Assembly: GCF_030272615.1 (NCBI RefSeq) | Contig: NC_081410.1 | Location: 146,408,349 to 146,470,348 of the forward strand | Reading direction: 5' to 3' | Length of the DNA: 62,000 nucleotides | Source of the DNA: Cryptomeria japonica | Lineage: Eukaryota > Streptophyta > Pinopsida > Cupressales > Cupressaceae | Shown: positions 25,101-40,100 of the stretch, in pieces | How the letters are laid out: each line of letters begins with the position of its first letter | Numbering within the stretch: the stretch's first letter is position 1 | Made by a program: the position numbers and the translations under genes | Notes under the pieces: model-generated | The model's input: only the letters and a program-made list of their open reading frames with translations | Databases searched by the model: none | What the model was told of the DNA's origin: nothing

Positions 25101-28100
25101 GAGAGATCGACAAACATTTTCCTGTTTGAGGAGAAGACCTTCATCATGAGAGTGAAGATTGTCTTCGGTGATGAGTATATGCGAGCTGAATTCAAATACC
25201 GAACGAATGTCAAGATTGCTTCCATGTTCGCGACCTGTTGTTTGGAGTTGGAGAGCAAAGAGCAGGCGGAGTGGATTATATGAGGTTGTGTTTGAGAAGA
25301 ATGGTGTGGAGGTTTGGATAGTTCTTAAAGATGACTAGGGATGGTGCGGGTTTTGTGTGTCCAAATGGTACCTAGTTGCATGCCCATGAATTCAAACCCC
25401 CTTTGCGCCCTTACCTTATGTGGAGTGCCAATTGTCTTAAGGAGGTTCGGCACGCCTCTGCACAAATAGGGATGCATGGAATCAAGGAGTTTTTGAAGAT
25501 GTGGGAGAAGTAGGAGCTAAAGATGGAAATGGCGAAGTGGGGAGACTTTGAGGCCAAATCCTCCCAATCGGGGAGCTCCACATACACAAAGCGCAAACAT
25601 GGCCGTCTGAGGAAGTCGAGGAAGGGGCAGAACTGACGCACACTGTGGATTGGTTTTCCTCCCAAGGACAATGACAGCATCGAAGACCCAGAGGAGTAGA
25701 TGGAACAGGCCGAAGCGTTTAGTGGAAAAGGCAAGGAGATTGTTTCTGTATCTTAGTACAGAACACTATTTGGTCTTTGATATGTGTTGGTTGAAAATTT
25801 TGTACACTTGGGGAAATATACAAAATTGTGGTTTCAACCACTAAGTGTGAGTAAAACTCTCCTAATTAAGGGAAGGCTCCCCCTATCTATCTACAACTTA
25901 AAATTAAAATAGGATGGTACAGCAGAAAAGTGATAGCAATTTGACATAAAATAGCAGTAACAACTTTTGAAATGAAATGAGAGAAAGGAAATGAAGTTTC
26001 CTGAAAGCTCAAAGACTTTCGTCACTTCCTTCGGGACGGGACAGCAATATCAAGCTCAAAATTTTGATTATGTGAAGTCCTATCTACCCTTTTTCTTTAT
26101 TAATGATATTCAAAACAAATTATATCAGCACAAAGACTGAAATACCTTATTCTCTTCTACATAAAACAGTAAGAAGTAGTACAAGATCAAAGACTCGCAG
26201 CTATTTCTTACAAAATCTGCTTTTAAACTCTCTTAAGAACAAGTGCAAGCACAAAGTCTTACAACTCCTCTCAAAAGAATATTTACTCTAATTTATATTA
26301 ACCTCCAATATTTGCAGGACAAAAACTGCAAATCAAATTCAATTAAGCTCTTAAAGAAACACTTGCAAGACAGATAATATGGAACACAAACTCAAGAATG
26401 TAGCACAAAGACTCAAAGCTTGAGCGATTTTCTTCTATTTCTTTCAATTCTTAAATTCACACATGAAAGCTCAAAGACTTCTTTGTTGTAAATTTGGCAG
26501 AGTTTTTGCTTTCTTTTCTAAAAGATATCAGATACAATAGACCCCCTCAAGTATTTATAGGAGAGGAGTCATGAGAAAAAGGTGGGAGGATCCTAACTAA
26601 CTTGAGAAATTCTCTCAACCACCAAGACTCATTTAATAACTAACTATGACTTATTCAAAGTTACAAGTCCTATCCTAAATTGACTTGTAACTTGTCTACT
26701 TGTAATTACAAAAACGCAAGTAATGACTTAACTTGCAATCTTACAAAAATGTTTTTACAAGTAAACATGTCGAAGGAGAAACTACAACTAAACGATTACA
26801 ATTTTGAAAATGAAACCAAGTGTTGAAAAACACTTAAGTTCGAGCATGAGAAGACATGAATCCTTTGAACTTCCGGATGATCATTTGCAGCTCATCAGGA
26901 TCTAGTTCATTGGTATTTTTGGCCACGATCATGGTTTTCACGATAACATCACTGCAACGAAGAATTGTGGCATTATTTCTCTCAAAAGAAGACTGGATTT
27001 CCTGCAAGTAGGCTTGATAAGTCACTAAGGCTTGAATGGATGCTACTTAAAATAATTCACTTTTCCACTCTTAACGGATCTTCAACTACAGATCTCAGAG
27101 AACCTTTTCTTCTGCCAATAATTCCCCATCATGACCTATGATGTTGCAAGAAGCTTTCTCACAATGAGAGATCATACCCTGAAAAACTTCCATTCGCAGC
27201 CTCATAGCATCATCAATGTCTTCAATATGTGACTTGAGAACAAGGGCTTTGTTCTCCAAGAGCTCCTGATATTCTAAGTACACAACCCTTGAAGGAATTA
27301 CCTGATGTTCTAGAAGAACACTTAACTTTTGCTAAGGAATTTTAAGCCAAGTAGTCAAGTTGTCTTCTACCCTTTCCAAGTTTCGTTTGAAAGTATCAAA
27401 AACTTGGTTCAATTGTTCTTCAATGGTCTTCAATTTGACCATCATTTGGAAAACCTCCTTCAAGATTTGTGCACATAGATTATGAAGTTGATCAACCCAA
27501 GATTCCAATGCTTGTACCTTTTGAGCAACTCTCTCAACTCCATGAATTGATTCTCATGTCTCAGTAGAACTTGAAGGATTACTAACTTCATCGACAGGTT
27601 TTGTGATCTTACAGACAGCTGCAACAAGTTGCCTATTGCCTTCTTCTAGCTTGTCTTTCTTGGCTAGAAGCTCATCATACCGTTGTATTAGTGAAGCTAC
27701 AGAATATTGGGCATCATGCTTCACTACCTCATGCGTTTACTTACCCAATTCTACCCTTGTGACTTTGTAATCAGCAGCTAACATTTCTTCACGTGGTTTA
27801 TCTACAAGTGGCTCAACAATTTCAGCCATCTTCATCTTATTACCATCAACTGTTACCCTTGAGATTGTTTTGGCTCTTTTAGCAATTTGGGGCCTAGATT
27901 GCTTAAGTTGTTGGTAATCAAAGGCATCAGGAGAAAACTCCTACTTCTTCCTCTTGGGTGTGAATGAACTAAGTGATGGAGGTAAAGCCATCAACTCTCC
28001 TTCAGTAACAGCTGTGAGCGAAGGAGAAACAGTTTCTATTTGAGCAACCGTGGTCATCCTGGGGGAAGTATTTGTCTGGATGGCAATCATGGCTTGCTCA

Positions 28101-31100
28101 GTAACCAAAGGACATGAAGTTTGTTTCATAAACTCCTCAAAGCTAGAAGTAGAGGTATCAATCTCTGATAGATGAATGCATGCAGGAGTATCCTCGAAGA
28201 TTTCTAGCAGACTCTCTTGTTGATGATCAATAGGAGGCTCAACTACTGAAATAGGAATGGCATCTTGAGGGGACTCGGCCGCTACCGAGTCAAGAGGAGA
28301 TAGAGATAGCTCCATGGGAATTGAGGAGGGAATCTCATGAGATGACTCTGAAGCTAGTGACCTAGGAGCATCATCTGATTGTTGTCCTTCTTCTGGACCA
28401 TCAGGATCGATCACATGAATGTGTAGCTCGGACTTTTCTTTCCCATGAACTGTCGCCTCCTCAGGAGGAAGCACCATTGCCCAACTGACGCGCAACTTGA
28501 TCCTTGCGCCAGAAGATGATGCACCTTCCTTGTTATCAATCTGAATCTCAAACTTGCGTCCAAGAGGCTCTGTAGAATCATCTTCCTTTCCAACCTTAAT
28601 CTTGATGAGCCTAACACCATTACCTTTGAGCCAAGTGTTGGTGTTAGCTAATATGGACTGAAATCTCTCAAGAATGGAAGTGCATTCTTTATGTGACCAT
28701 TGGATCAGAGGAAGTGGAGCTTCTTCGACCTTCCGTGAGATATATTTTGGATCAAGCACATTCCCATCATCAACCGTCCCCTGTGGAATGTTCACAAGTT
28801 TTAGATCAACAATCTGCTCAAGGGTGAGCCTACAGTAATCCATCTTGAGAACCTCCTTTTCTATACAGAGATCCACCAAGATATCCTCAATCCGATGCAC
28901 ATGTATGAAGGATTTCTTAATCCTTTCCTTCATCCCTTGGTAATCAAAATTTGCCCTTGACTTAAACCTTTTGAATTTAATTTCCTGCATCTCAGTCTCC
29001 ATGGCTTTGGCTTTGACAGATGTGACAAGAGAATACTAACTAATCTTCAATGGGTTAGTTGTAGAAATCCCCATCCCAACCTTATGTTTGACAGATTGAT
29101 GAGCATGCACAGCCATGAGTCTTCCCAACTCCATAAGAATAATCCTATCAATTGAGTATCTAGGAAGCATGTACGGCTGCTCACTGTAGCATCTGACTCT
29201 CATATAAGTAAAAGTCGGGAATTGAAGGAACAAGCAACCATACTCATTCACTCTTTCCCATGCTTCATCTGACACCCTTCTATTCTTCAGAGTCTTGTCA
29301 AACTAGCAAATGAAATAACCAAAGAAAACATCTTGAACCCTCTTGAAATGTAATATGTTGGGTCTCAAGGGCAACTGATCATACTATTCCCACAGTGGTA
29401 TAAGTGAGCGATCACCCCTAGTAGAAAGACCAGGGAAATGTCTAAGTGATGCTGCTAAATACACTAAGTATGAGTTCATATAAAATGTCATGGTGGTAGG
29501 GATTGTTGCAAGTTGTTCACACAAAGCATCACTAATGACCTCTCCCCATGAAATATGATGGGACTGCCTTATGAACATGATAAACTGATACATCCAAGGC
29601 TCAAAACATTAGAAAACTCAAAACCCAGCATTCTGCTAAGGAGAGTGATGATGTCTCCAATTTCCCACTTGAAATCACACCAGTATAACTTAGCCCACCT
29701 TGTGAAAATGGCCCGTGGCTCATGAATCCACCTATTGATATGGCATTTGCAGTCCTTTTCCCTCTTGACATAATACTCAACCACACTATCCCTGGAAATC
29801 TCCATATACACAGGTGCAGATGGTATTCTGAAGACTTTCTCAATGGCATCCGCATTAAGGCAAATTATTGCCTCCCATCATCATTTCTGATGATTCTGGT
29901 CTCCCTATCAAAATGATGAGCACAAGTAAGGACAAATTCAGGTTATAGGGCAGCAACCGGAAAAGAGGAAGCGTGGTGAATGTGGCTGTCCAACAAACGC
30001 TGCATATTACTATCCTGTGGATCCTCCACCCTTTTGATGAATTCTGACATGTCAACATGCCCAATTTCCGTATCCTTGATACGATCCATAGGAGAGGAAA
30101 CCTGTGTAGGAGAAACCTCATTCTGGTATTTGTCATATTTGTATTTCATCTTCTTGGGAACGGAGGATGATGACAAATCTATCATTGAAGAACAATCTGG
30201 TATGCTACGATGAAGACTCAAAAGTGTCAAAGCAACATCAAAATCAGCTGCAACTAACATCTTCTCTAAATGGGAAAAACTCTAACCCTTGCACTTCATG
30301 ATTTTGTGAGAGGAAGATGGGAAATAAAAAGGGATGCTTGAAACTTGACTTTGACCAATTTCGGATCTTGGGAAACATTTTACAAGTATATGAGTGGGGA
30401 AGGACAAACATGCAATCGGACTTTTGAAACCCGAATGCAAGTATACTTGTAAAAAGGGAAAATGGAGAAATGGGTGAGAAATAAGATTTCGACGTGTGGG
30501 AAATGACGTGAATGGAATATACGGATAAAGGCAAAGAGTATGGATGAAAATGGAAAGATTTTGGGAAAATCACTTTCAAGAAAATCGGAAGAACTCTAAA
30601 CATGTAATTCTGTTCTAAAAACCCGATTTTGAAAGAATGGGAATTTTTCATCTTTGAAACTTGGAATTTTAACAAAAGAAGGTTAAAATATTCTAACCAT
30701 AAGGGAAGATCAATTATTTTCATCCTTCTTGCAATTGGGATTTAAAATCCCGAATGCAAGTAAAGGGGTAAAATGGGGAAGATCAATGCAATTCACAAAT
30801 TGCTTTGTAAAGGGGAAAATCTCTCAGAAAATCAACTTTGAGGCAAAACTAACATATATACAAAGATCAAGCAAGGAAATAAAACCAACAAGACAAGAAA
30901 ATAAAAACAAAAAGGAGAGGAATCATACCTTGCTTCAATCCAAATGCTCTTCCAAGGAAATGCAACAATCCTTGTGATGAAGAAGGAAGACCCTTAAATA
31001 AGCAACCAAACGAACTCCCAAAACCCTAGCCACGTTTTCAAAACTCGGATTGGGAGACTAAATAGCAAAAACATGGCACAAAATGCAAGTAAAATGGCAC

Positions 31101-34100
31101 AAGAACCAGTCAAATCTTCCTTTAACCTCAACGCCTAAGTGAAGGAAGCAAATAACAACTTTGAAGAGAAAGGATTCGTGGCATTTTGAAGGAGAAAATC
31201 GTGGAATTTATAAAACACGTGTTTGCTGTCAAATGCCATGAAACCAGCCTTCATGATCTCCAAATGGCGTGAAGAGAGTCTAAGAATGCATGAAAGTAGC
31301 AATGGATCAAAAACGCCTTCTTCTTCCTAAGATTTCTCCACAAAAATTGGTGGAAAATGTCAATCAAAACCTTCAACAATGCTGGTCGGGTTCTTGGAAG
31401 AATGCAACAAGTTTCATTTTGCATGTAAGAATGAAAATCGGGTTTCTTTTTTCATTTTACAAGTTTAAAATGTCACTTTTCTTGGCACAAGGCAAAATCG
31501 GGTTTTTTAAACCATATTGCAAGTTTAAAATGCCTTTATTTTCATTCTAGGAGCAAATCGCGTTTCTAAAACTCAATTGCAAGTTTAAAATGACACTTTT
31601 CTTCATTCTAGGCAAGATCGGGTTTTTGAGAGAGAAATACAAGTTATAATAACTTGTAAGAGGAAAATAAAATCCCCTTATCAAGTTTTAATAGCTTTAA
31701 CTTAAAAAAGAACTTGAAATGGGGAAAATAAATTCCCTTTACAAGTGACTTGAAAAAGAAAACATGTAATAAGGAGAAAAAATCCCTATTACAACTAAAA
31801 AGCAACTAAAGAGGAACTTTATAAAAGAATGACAAGTGACTTTTAAATTTAAAATTTAAAATTAACTTGTAACTTATCCAAAAAGTTCCTACATGACCAA
31901 AAAGCAACAAGGGGGAAATTAAAAGTAAGTTACAAGTTCTTTTTACATAAAGTGAACTTGTAATTAACTAAAAATTTTCCTACAAAGACTAAAACAAAGA
32001 AAAACATTAAAATTTGCAACTTAAGGAAAATTTCCCACTTGCAGTCAGGGAGAAAAAACCCGAAATTGAAGGAAAGACATAGCAAACGAACCCAGAATGC
32101 AATGAAAATTGAAATGTGGTTTAAGGATGAACAAAGGATCAGTCCAGTCCATGGATAAGATGAAATTATGCCTCGAGAAGCGTGCCATAGAGTAAAATTT
32201 TCATTTTTTGACAAAAATTTTATGTAATGGTCCATCATTTTTGAAAACAAAAATGAGGACAACAATATGTGTTGTGCAAACACATATATGTATAAGATGT
32301 TGTATAATCTTTGTTTTAGCTATGGGGAGGGGATTAGACGTTCAGTTTTCAGCTGGTATAGAAAGGGGAGGTATGGATGATACTGCACGTATATTTTCAA
32401 TCTGTTTTTTGAAAGACTTGAAGATGTAATTTTTTGACTAAGAAATACAAACATATTTACCGATCAAAAAAAAAATAGTGAACAATTTGGTTTCTTACAT
32501 GGGAGACATATTCATTAGGCAATTGGGGTTGCACAAGAAGGCATCCACACTATTAAACCAGGAAGTTGCTAGCAGTGTGGTTTTGAAGCTTGATTTGTCC
32601 AAGGCATACAATAGAGTAAATTGGCTATATATTCAGTTTGATATATCTTGGCTTTTGTTTACAAATGGTAAATTGGATAATGGGTTGTATCTCTTCTCTC
32701 TCATGTGCCATTCTCATAAATGGCTCGGCTTCAAATTTCTTCAATCCTTCACAAGGGTTGAGACAAGGCTGCCCTCTTTCCCCGCTCCTTATTTTTACTA
32801 GTTGCTGAGGGCTTAAGTTGGGCTTTATTGGCTTCAAAACAAAATGGTTCCATAGTGGTATTTTGATTGGTAGCTCCACCACTTTAACTCATCTCCTTCT
32901 TGTGGATGATGTATTACTTTTTTGCAATGGCTCCAAGCTGGAAATGAACAAGTTTAAGGAGATTTTGGATCTATTTTGTGCTGCTACAGGTATGGTGATC
33001 AATATACATAATCCACTATCTCTATCAATAGATTATAGGTTGATTGACAAAACTGGATTTTGCATATGTTTACCTATCAAATTTTAAATCTACAAGAAGG
33101 CTTAAAATATTTGGGATTTCATTTAAACCAAATGGTTATGGTAAAAATGATTGGTTATGGCTGATTGAAAAGGTTCAAAATCATAACAAGTTGTGTCATA
33201 GATGGCTATCCGCTGGGAGAAGGCTTACATTGACTAAAACAATTTTAGAAGCCATACCAATTTATTGGCTGTCTTTAGCTCACATACCCAAGAGTGTGAT
33301 CGAGATAATATTAAAAAAATGCTCCAGAATTTTTTGGAAAGGGTAAAAAAGGGGAAAATGGTATTCCAAACTGGATGTTTATTTCAAAGCCAAAAGACGA
33401 GGGAGGCTGGGGTCTTAAGAATATACATTTTTTTAGAGCAGCTCTTGCTGCCAAGAGTATTTGGAGGCTCATTTCAACAAGGGGACGGTGGTATAGTAGA
33501 TATATATATTAGACTGTTAATAGCTTGCTCCTAAATCCATTGGTGGCTGAGATCTCTAGTTAAAAGTTCACACAATGCTTCTATTGTCTGGAAAGCTGTT
33601 GTTCTTTCTTCCCCTATTATTGGACAGTGACTGTCTTAGAAGGTGAGAAATGGTAAAAATATCAAAGTGGGAGTTGATCCTTGGATTGGATGTGGGGATG
33701 CTCATCTTCTCCCTGTGGATTTACCCAAACTGTAATTAGAGTAAGGTATTACTACTCCTGTTCATGCTGCTGATCCTAATACTACCAATCTATGGCAACA
33801 AGGATGGAAAACTGCTGAAAGGATTGGTTTAACTGGAATAGATTGTGAATTTTGGTGTGACTGTGTTAAAAGACTAAAGTGGAGTCATGTGAGAATCAGC
33901 AGTGAGGAAGACATTATGGTTTGGTCAAAGAATAAAGCCAAAAGTGTGTACACAGTAAATTTGGGGTACAAAACTCTATTTCCTGTTGTGGACCATGATG
34001 TTGTATGTTGGTGGTGGAAGCGCATTTGGAAGAGTCATGCTCCCCCCAAGACTAAAAATTTTATGTGAGTCGCACTCCAAAAGAAAGCTTTGACTCAGGA

Positions 34101-37100
34101 TGTGCTGCAAAAAAGATGGCAAGGTCCTAGACAATGACCCTTTTTGTTTGATGGATTTAGAATCTATTGATCACATTTTAAACACTTCCCCTTACACTAT
34201 CAATGTTTGGTCTGATATGGAAAGATTGATTGGTCAGAGGAATGTATGGGATGAAGGCACAACTACTGCTTTGTTTTAAGAATTGGTATAACAATGGGGC
34301 ACTAAACAACTATAGGGCTCTACCACTTCTTGTTGCTTGGGGTATTTGGCTGGCTACAAATGCTGCAATTTTCCAAAACAAATTGATACCCTCCTTTCAA
34401 TGCTCATCTCAGAAATTATCTATTTTTGCCCATTTTAAGAATACAACAAAGATGAAAATACGAAGTCCCACGACTACTCCTTTGATTGATAAATCTTATC
34501 CGTGAGGTTTTTTGATGGGGCTTGTTGAGGTAATCCTGGTTTTTGTGGAGCAAGAGGCATCTTATTTTATAATCCTAAACATTATGTCTCCTACAGTTTG
34601 GGCAGTGGTACAAACAACTTTGCAGAGACTTCTCTTGTTGCTTCTTTATCTCCGCTCTGCATTCCTATGGTCAATCAAGCGAGAAATCGATGGCACCCTC
34701 CCCAGGGAACATTTACCCACCACCCAGCCCTCAATGCAAATATGGAAGCGAGGATACGAGCTTGCTCTACCCGGCACTTACTGGATCTTGGGTGGGTCCG
34801 GACAAAATCTCTTCTTTGGCTGGCCACCTTTCAGTATTAAAATTACCAGTTCTTGGCCACCAAGACCCTTTCAAAAAAAGCGCTTATGTCTCCTTCAGTT
34901 TGGGCAGTGGTACAAACAACTTTACAGAGATTATGGCTTTGAAACTACTGCTGTGACTTTGGCCATGGACAGAATTTTAGATAAAATTCAAGTCTTTGGA
35001 GATTCCGAAGTCATCATCAAATGGACAAAGGGGATCTACTGGGTGGAAAATTTGATTCTCTCACCTATTAAAGATTTGATTGATAGGATGTGCATTTCAT
35101 TTGCCCATATATCCTTTGTTCATGTTTACAGAGAGCAAAATTTGAGGTGGATACCCTTTCAAAGGAAGGTTTACAATTGGCTGTAGATATATGGGAAATT
35201 CCAGAACAATTGGAGGATTCTCATTTGCAAGCAAACACCCTCTTTGTGTTTAATCAAACTTGATCCTCTTTGTTCACTCTTTACTGCTATTTTTTTCTTT
35301 GAGTTGGGAGCTTTGTCCCTTCTTGGTGGTCTGCTCTTCTTTTGTTGTTTTTCTTGGCCTCTGTTTTTGTTTCTTTCCCAGCTATTTGCTATTTACACTC
35401 TTTCTTGGTGGCTGTGTTGCAGCTTTACTCTGTAGCCTTTTGCTTCTGGTCTTTTAGTCTGTTTCTTGTTGTTTTTCCTCCTACAAAGCTTCTTCAGCTT
35501 TTTCAAGATGTAATCTCATTTATTTCAATGTGATGTTACGAATTTTTCCCGAGTGAAAAAATTAGTTCGTTGGAATGAAAATTGAAAGTTTTCAAAGTTG
35601 GACATTGATAAAGTGACTGAAGTGTCAAGAATATTTAAATATTGAAATAAATCACTTTTTAGAGTAATGAGGCTTATTTAATTTATAGAGTGATTTTATA
35701 TTATGTTTTTTGGAAACTTCCTGGAAAGATTATAAAAAGAGGATTGAAGAGCTCAATTGGTATTATGTAGTTTATTCTATTTCTCTAGTGAATACCTTGT
35801 GGTTTGGGGATCAAACTTGGTTCATTTCGGCCTTGCTTGAGGACGAAGTCCCTCTTGGAGAAGAATAATCATGGTGGTGAAAGATCCTCCCTGGTTATTA
35901 CAGTGTGGCTCATACAAAGTTACAGGTTGTGTGAAAAAGGAGAAGTTTGCACAAGTGAGAGTTGAAGATTTATTATTGCTCAAGTTGTTAGATTTGCAGG
36001 TTTAAATTATATCAAATTTTGCAGGCAAATTTATATTTATTAGTGTTGTGTGCAAGATGAAGAATTGTGTTGTGTGTATGCTGTGAAGAGGAGAAATCAA
36101 GCAATGTTCACTGGAAGTAGCTGGGATTTACCCTAGCCATACAAATTTAGGTGTTAATGGTGAGGCGAAGGAGGCACAAAGGCCTATCATAGTTTTTCCT
36201 TGATTAATTATCTTGCCACAGCTTTTCTTGAAGATTTTGTATCCTTTTGGGAAGTTTTAAAGCTGATGCAGCCTTGGAAGAGGACAAAACAAGTCTGTCA
36301 TATCTTTTTGAACTCACTTTAAGCTAGCGCATCATCAAAAAAAAGTGGTCATAGCCATTCTTAAAGTTGTCATATGAGTTAAGGAGTGCCATGCCACTTT
36401 GGATATCAGAAAGGACGTGGCAGGTTTGAGGGGCGATGACATAGGTCAAAGTTCCAACGCAGCACCCTTTGGTTACCAAAAACCAGCTGCACCCATCTTA
36501 GAGGAAATCGCTCACCTTTAAGGGTGAACATTTATTTTATTTAAGGCCAACGTACAGCTCAAGGGGGTGGGGGGAGTTAAAAGAGTTAAGGAAATGTGTT
36601 GATGTGAATGTATTACCAGTCAACGGCAAATTAGCAAGCAAGTCAAGCACCTCAAACAAGTCAATTGGAATATAAAATATTGATGCTTTAGTAATGTCAT
36701 TATTGGTGTGTTTATCAAATTGTATCAATTCAGTGGATGTGAACATCAAGTTTATTTGGTTTATGAACTCCAAATCATTGTGTTTACATAAAAAATTGCA
36801 AACAAGCTACACGTTAGTCTGAAACAGAAAATTAGTAGTCACATTTATGCAAACTATTTGACAAAAATGCTCAGTGGATAACAGTGAAAAAAAAGTGTAA
36901 ATTGTTAGGAGGATCTTACAGTGGCATCAAAGCAGAAGAAATTGCCAACCTGCGAATTATCTACAAAACAGCAGCCTTCGGTACATATTCAGATCTACAA
37001 TGGGCACATAAGGGAAAGGGAATTGAAGAGAGAGAACATGGATTGGCAACCTATGCTCTTACCAAAAGAAGAAGACATAGATCCTATCAAAGATTTTAAA

Positions 37101-40100
37101 AACCAGCGTTTTGAGCAGTTTATTATGAGCTATAAAGCTCTAGTTTCTTTTACAGAAGTGAAACAAGAAGATCTTGTTCAAAAAGCATTATTTGAGAATC
37201 AATGTGAAAGACATGAGTGCAAGCTTCTTGCCTTTCCTAAATATGACAAAAAGTCTGATATTTATAAATCTTGAGTTAACTATGAAGAATTCCATATAAT
37301 ATTCAAATGAAACATAAGAGAAAGAAGGAAGTAGACAAAGAAAGAATAAAAACCACAAGAAGGGGCCAAGGAAGGTATTGGGAAGCAAGAACAACAATCA
37401 AATTCAGAGCCACAAAACGTCATTGAGCGAGAATAGAAGGGACCCAACGTATAGGTTGAAGATAAAAATCCTTTGTCAGTAAAAGATTTATTGACTTCTA
37501 ATGATTGTATATGTCAGCAAAATATTGATAAAGTTCAAATGAAACATAAGAGAAAGAAGGAAGTAGACAAAGAAAGAATAAAAACCACAAGAAGGGGCCA
37601 AGGAAGGTATTGGGAAGCAAGAACAACAATCAAATTCAGAGCCACAAAACATCATCGAGCGAGAATAGAAGGGACCCAACGTATAGGTTGAAGATAAAAA
37701 TCCTTTGTCAGTAAAAGATTTATTGACTTCTAATGATTGTATATGTCAGCAAAATATTGATAAAGTCAAGGAGGAAAAGGCAACAATAGTTGGATGTGAA
37801 GAGCTCAAGATGGAGGAAGATGTGCCAATTAATGCACTATACATTTAACCTCCAAAGGATGAGCCATCGATTGATCTTCAATGTACCATTATGGAAGGAC
37901 ATGCATCTAAAGAAAATATTTTGAGTCATAGGGGCAGAAGTGTTGAGGGTATCTTGAAAATTCTTATTTCAGCAAAGGAAGGTGAGTTCCTTGTTGGCAG
38001 CCTAAGGTATGAAAATGATGATCATATTTCAAATTTGTTGTTTCCTCCTATGTCACTACAAAATTCTTGTCACGATGGAAAGCACCCTATAAAGGGTAAT
38101 AGAGTAAGGGATACAGCTTGCAGTATAGGTCACGTGCACTCTTTTTAAAAAGTTCAAAATTGCTTTTGCATATGGGATCCAAGTACCCTTTTGAGGATTG
38201 AAGTGGATAGAAGCACCAATATCACTATTAAGTTCTCCATCTCTTGCATTTGGATCGAAAGAAAGTTTATGAAGAATAATATAGGATTTGTTGTGCATTC
38301 TAACCAGATTGTAAAGGATCAATGGTTGTAGTTCATAGATCAGTACTAAGAGATAAGTTCTGTATTTGAAACAACATTATAGGTGATGGCCAAATGGAGA
38401 TAATCACAACAGGATCCTTGATTTCAAAGGTGATAAAGAAAATTGGGCATCATTTTGATACTAGTCATTTTTTGGATAAGTATGATACGGTGCTTTTGGG
38501 ACCAAGCTACAAAAACGTCGAAAGACTCACAACGGACGGGCCACACCATGATGGCTTCCCATTCCGAGCATCATGAAGCCAAGGCAACTTGTCATCACTT
38601 TCAGCAAACAAGAGGTATGCAAAGATTTATATATCATGGGTCTTGGAGAAATTAGTAAAACGTGCAGCTCACAATGGGTGCATTGTATGAGAGAGAGCTC
38701 ACTATGGAGTTGGAATCCAAGGGAGAAGAGGTTGAACTTCAAGGCATTGAAAAAGGAGATCCAAGAGTTAACGTGATTTTCCTTAGATGGCTGCCACCAA
38801 ATGAGGTTTCGGTGAAATGGAACTTCATTGTTAAGAGTTCTCTACTTAACATATAATTATGCCCACTTTGAAATGTAATTTAATAATAAATAATAATAAT
38901 AATAAAATTAAAATACAAAATTATAAAAATTAAAATTAAATTAAAGTATAATAAAATTTGATAGAGTTAATGAATGGTCAAAAGGCATGAAATGTTAAGT
39001 AGTAACTCCCCCAAATATGAGGTATAAAACAGAGAAGAGAACTCATTTGAAGGAGGGATAATTTGGGGAATCGGAAGTGCAGATCTGATTTTGAAAGGTA
39101 GTGTCCCCTTCAGAGGGCAGATAATGAAGAGTTGCACTCTTTCAAAGGGTGCTAATGGTGGAAAGGGTGAGTCTCTTGCCAAAGGGCATACATGATGAAG
39201 AGGTGTGACCTCTCCCTCACATTGAGAGATATAAAGGAAAGGAATCAAAAGCATCCAGTGACAACACCATCAATCAGATCAGATCAGAACTGCTATTAAG
39301 TTACAGGTAGTAACATCCTTGTTCTTGGTGGTATGCATGGGGATGCACTTAATATATGAAGCCTGCTAATGTTCTTATGCAGAATTTAATAGTAATATTA
39401 ATATAGACTGCAATATGTATGATAGTCATACTTAATTTCATATACATTCATAGTACATGAAAAACCAATATATTAAACAGTCTAGTCCTTGATCTTCCGC
39501 TTGTGCCTACATAGAGATAGGGGGTTTCTGTAGGGAGAGACGGAGTACTTTTGTCGCAAGACAGGTAAGTCCCAAGATGGGGTAAGGACATATATTTCTG
39601 AAGCCTTGAGGGAGAGTCCTAAGATGGGCATGAATAGGTGTTCCTGAAACCTTGAGGGAGCCTGATTGTAGACCATGTCCAAGCACCCAAGCACAATAAT
39701 TCAAGGAAACCCGGCGACGCATCCCCGACCTGAAAACCCTCATCCCAGTCTGGGGACGTTTCAGGGACTTGGGGACGGCCAAGGGACGTTTCCCCCCATC
39801 CCCAAACCGCTGGAATTTGGAGGGGACGTCCCCGAAACGGGGGGACATTTGCCTCAGCTGTGGTGGACGTCTGTACGTCCCAGGGACAGATGGGGACGGC
39901 CCCAATCCATCCTGGGGACGGCCAAACGTCCCCCATAGCTAAGGGTAGTAAAAAATATTTAAAAAATAAAAAATGTCATATTTTCCTAATGTGGGCCCCA
40001 AATTATTTGCCCGAAATCATTCCAATTATTTGTTAGGAATTGCATGCAGAAAATATCAATTAAATGCAAATAAAATAATAAAAGTTGTTTGAGCTTTCGG

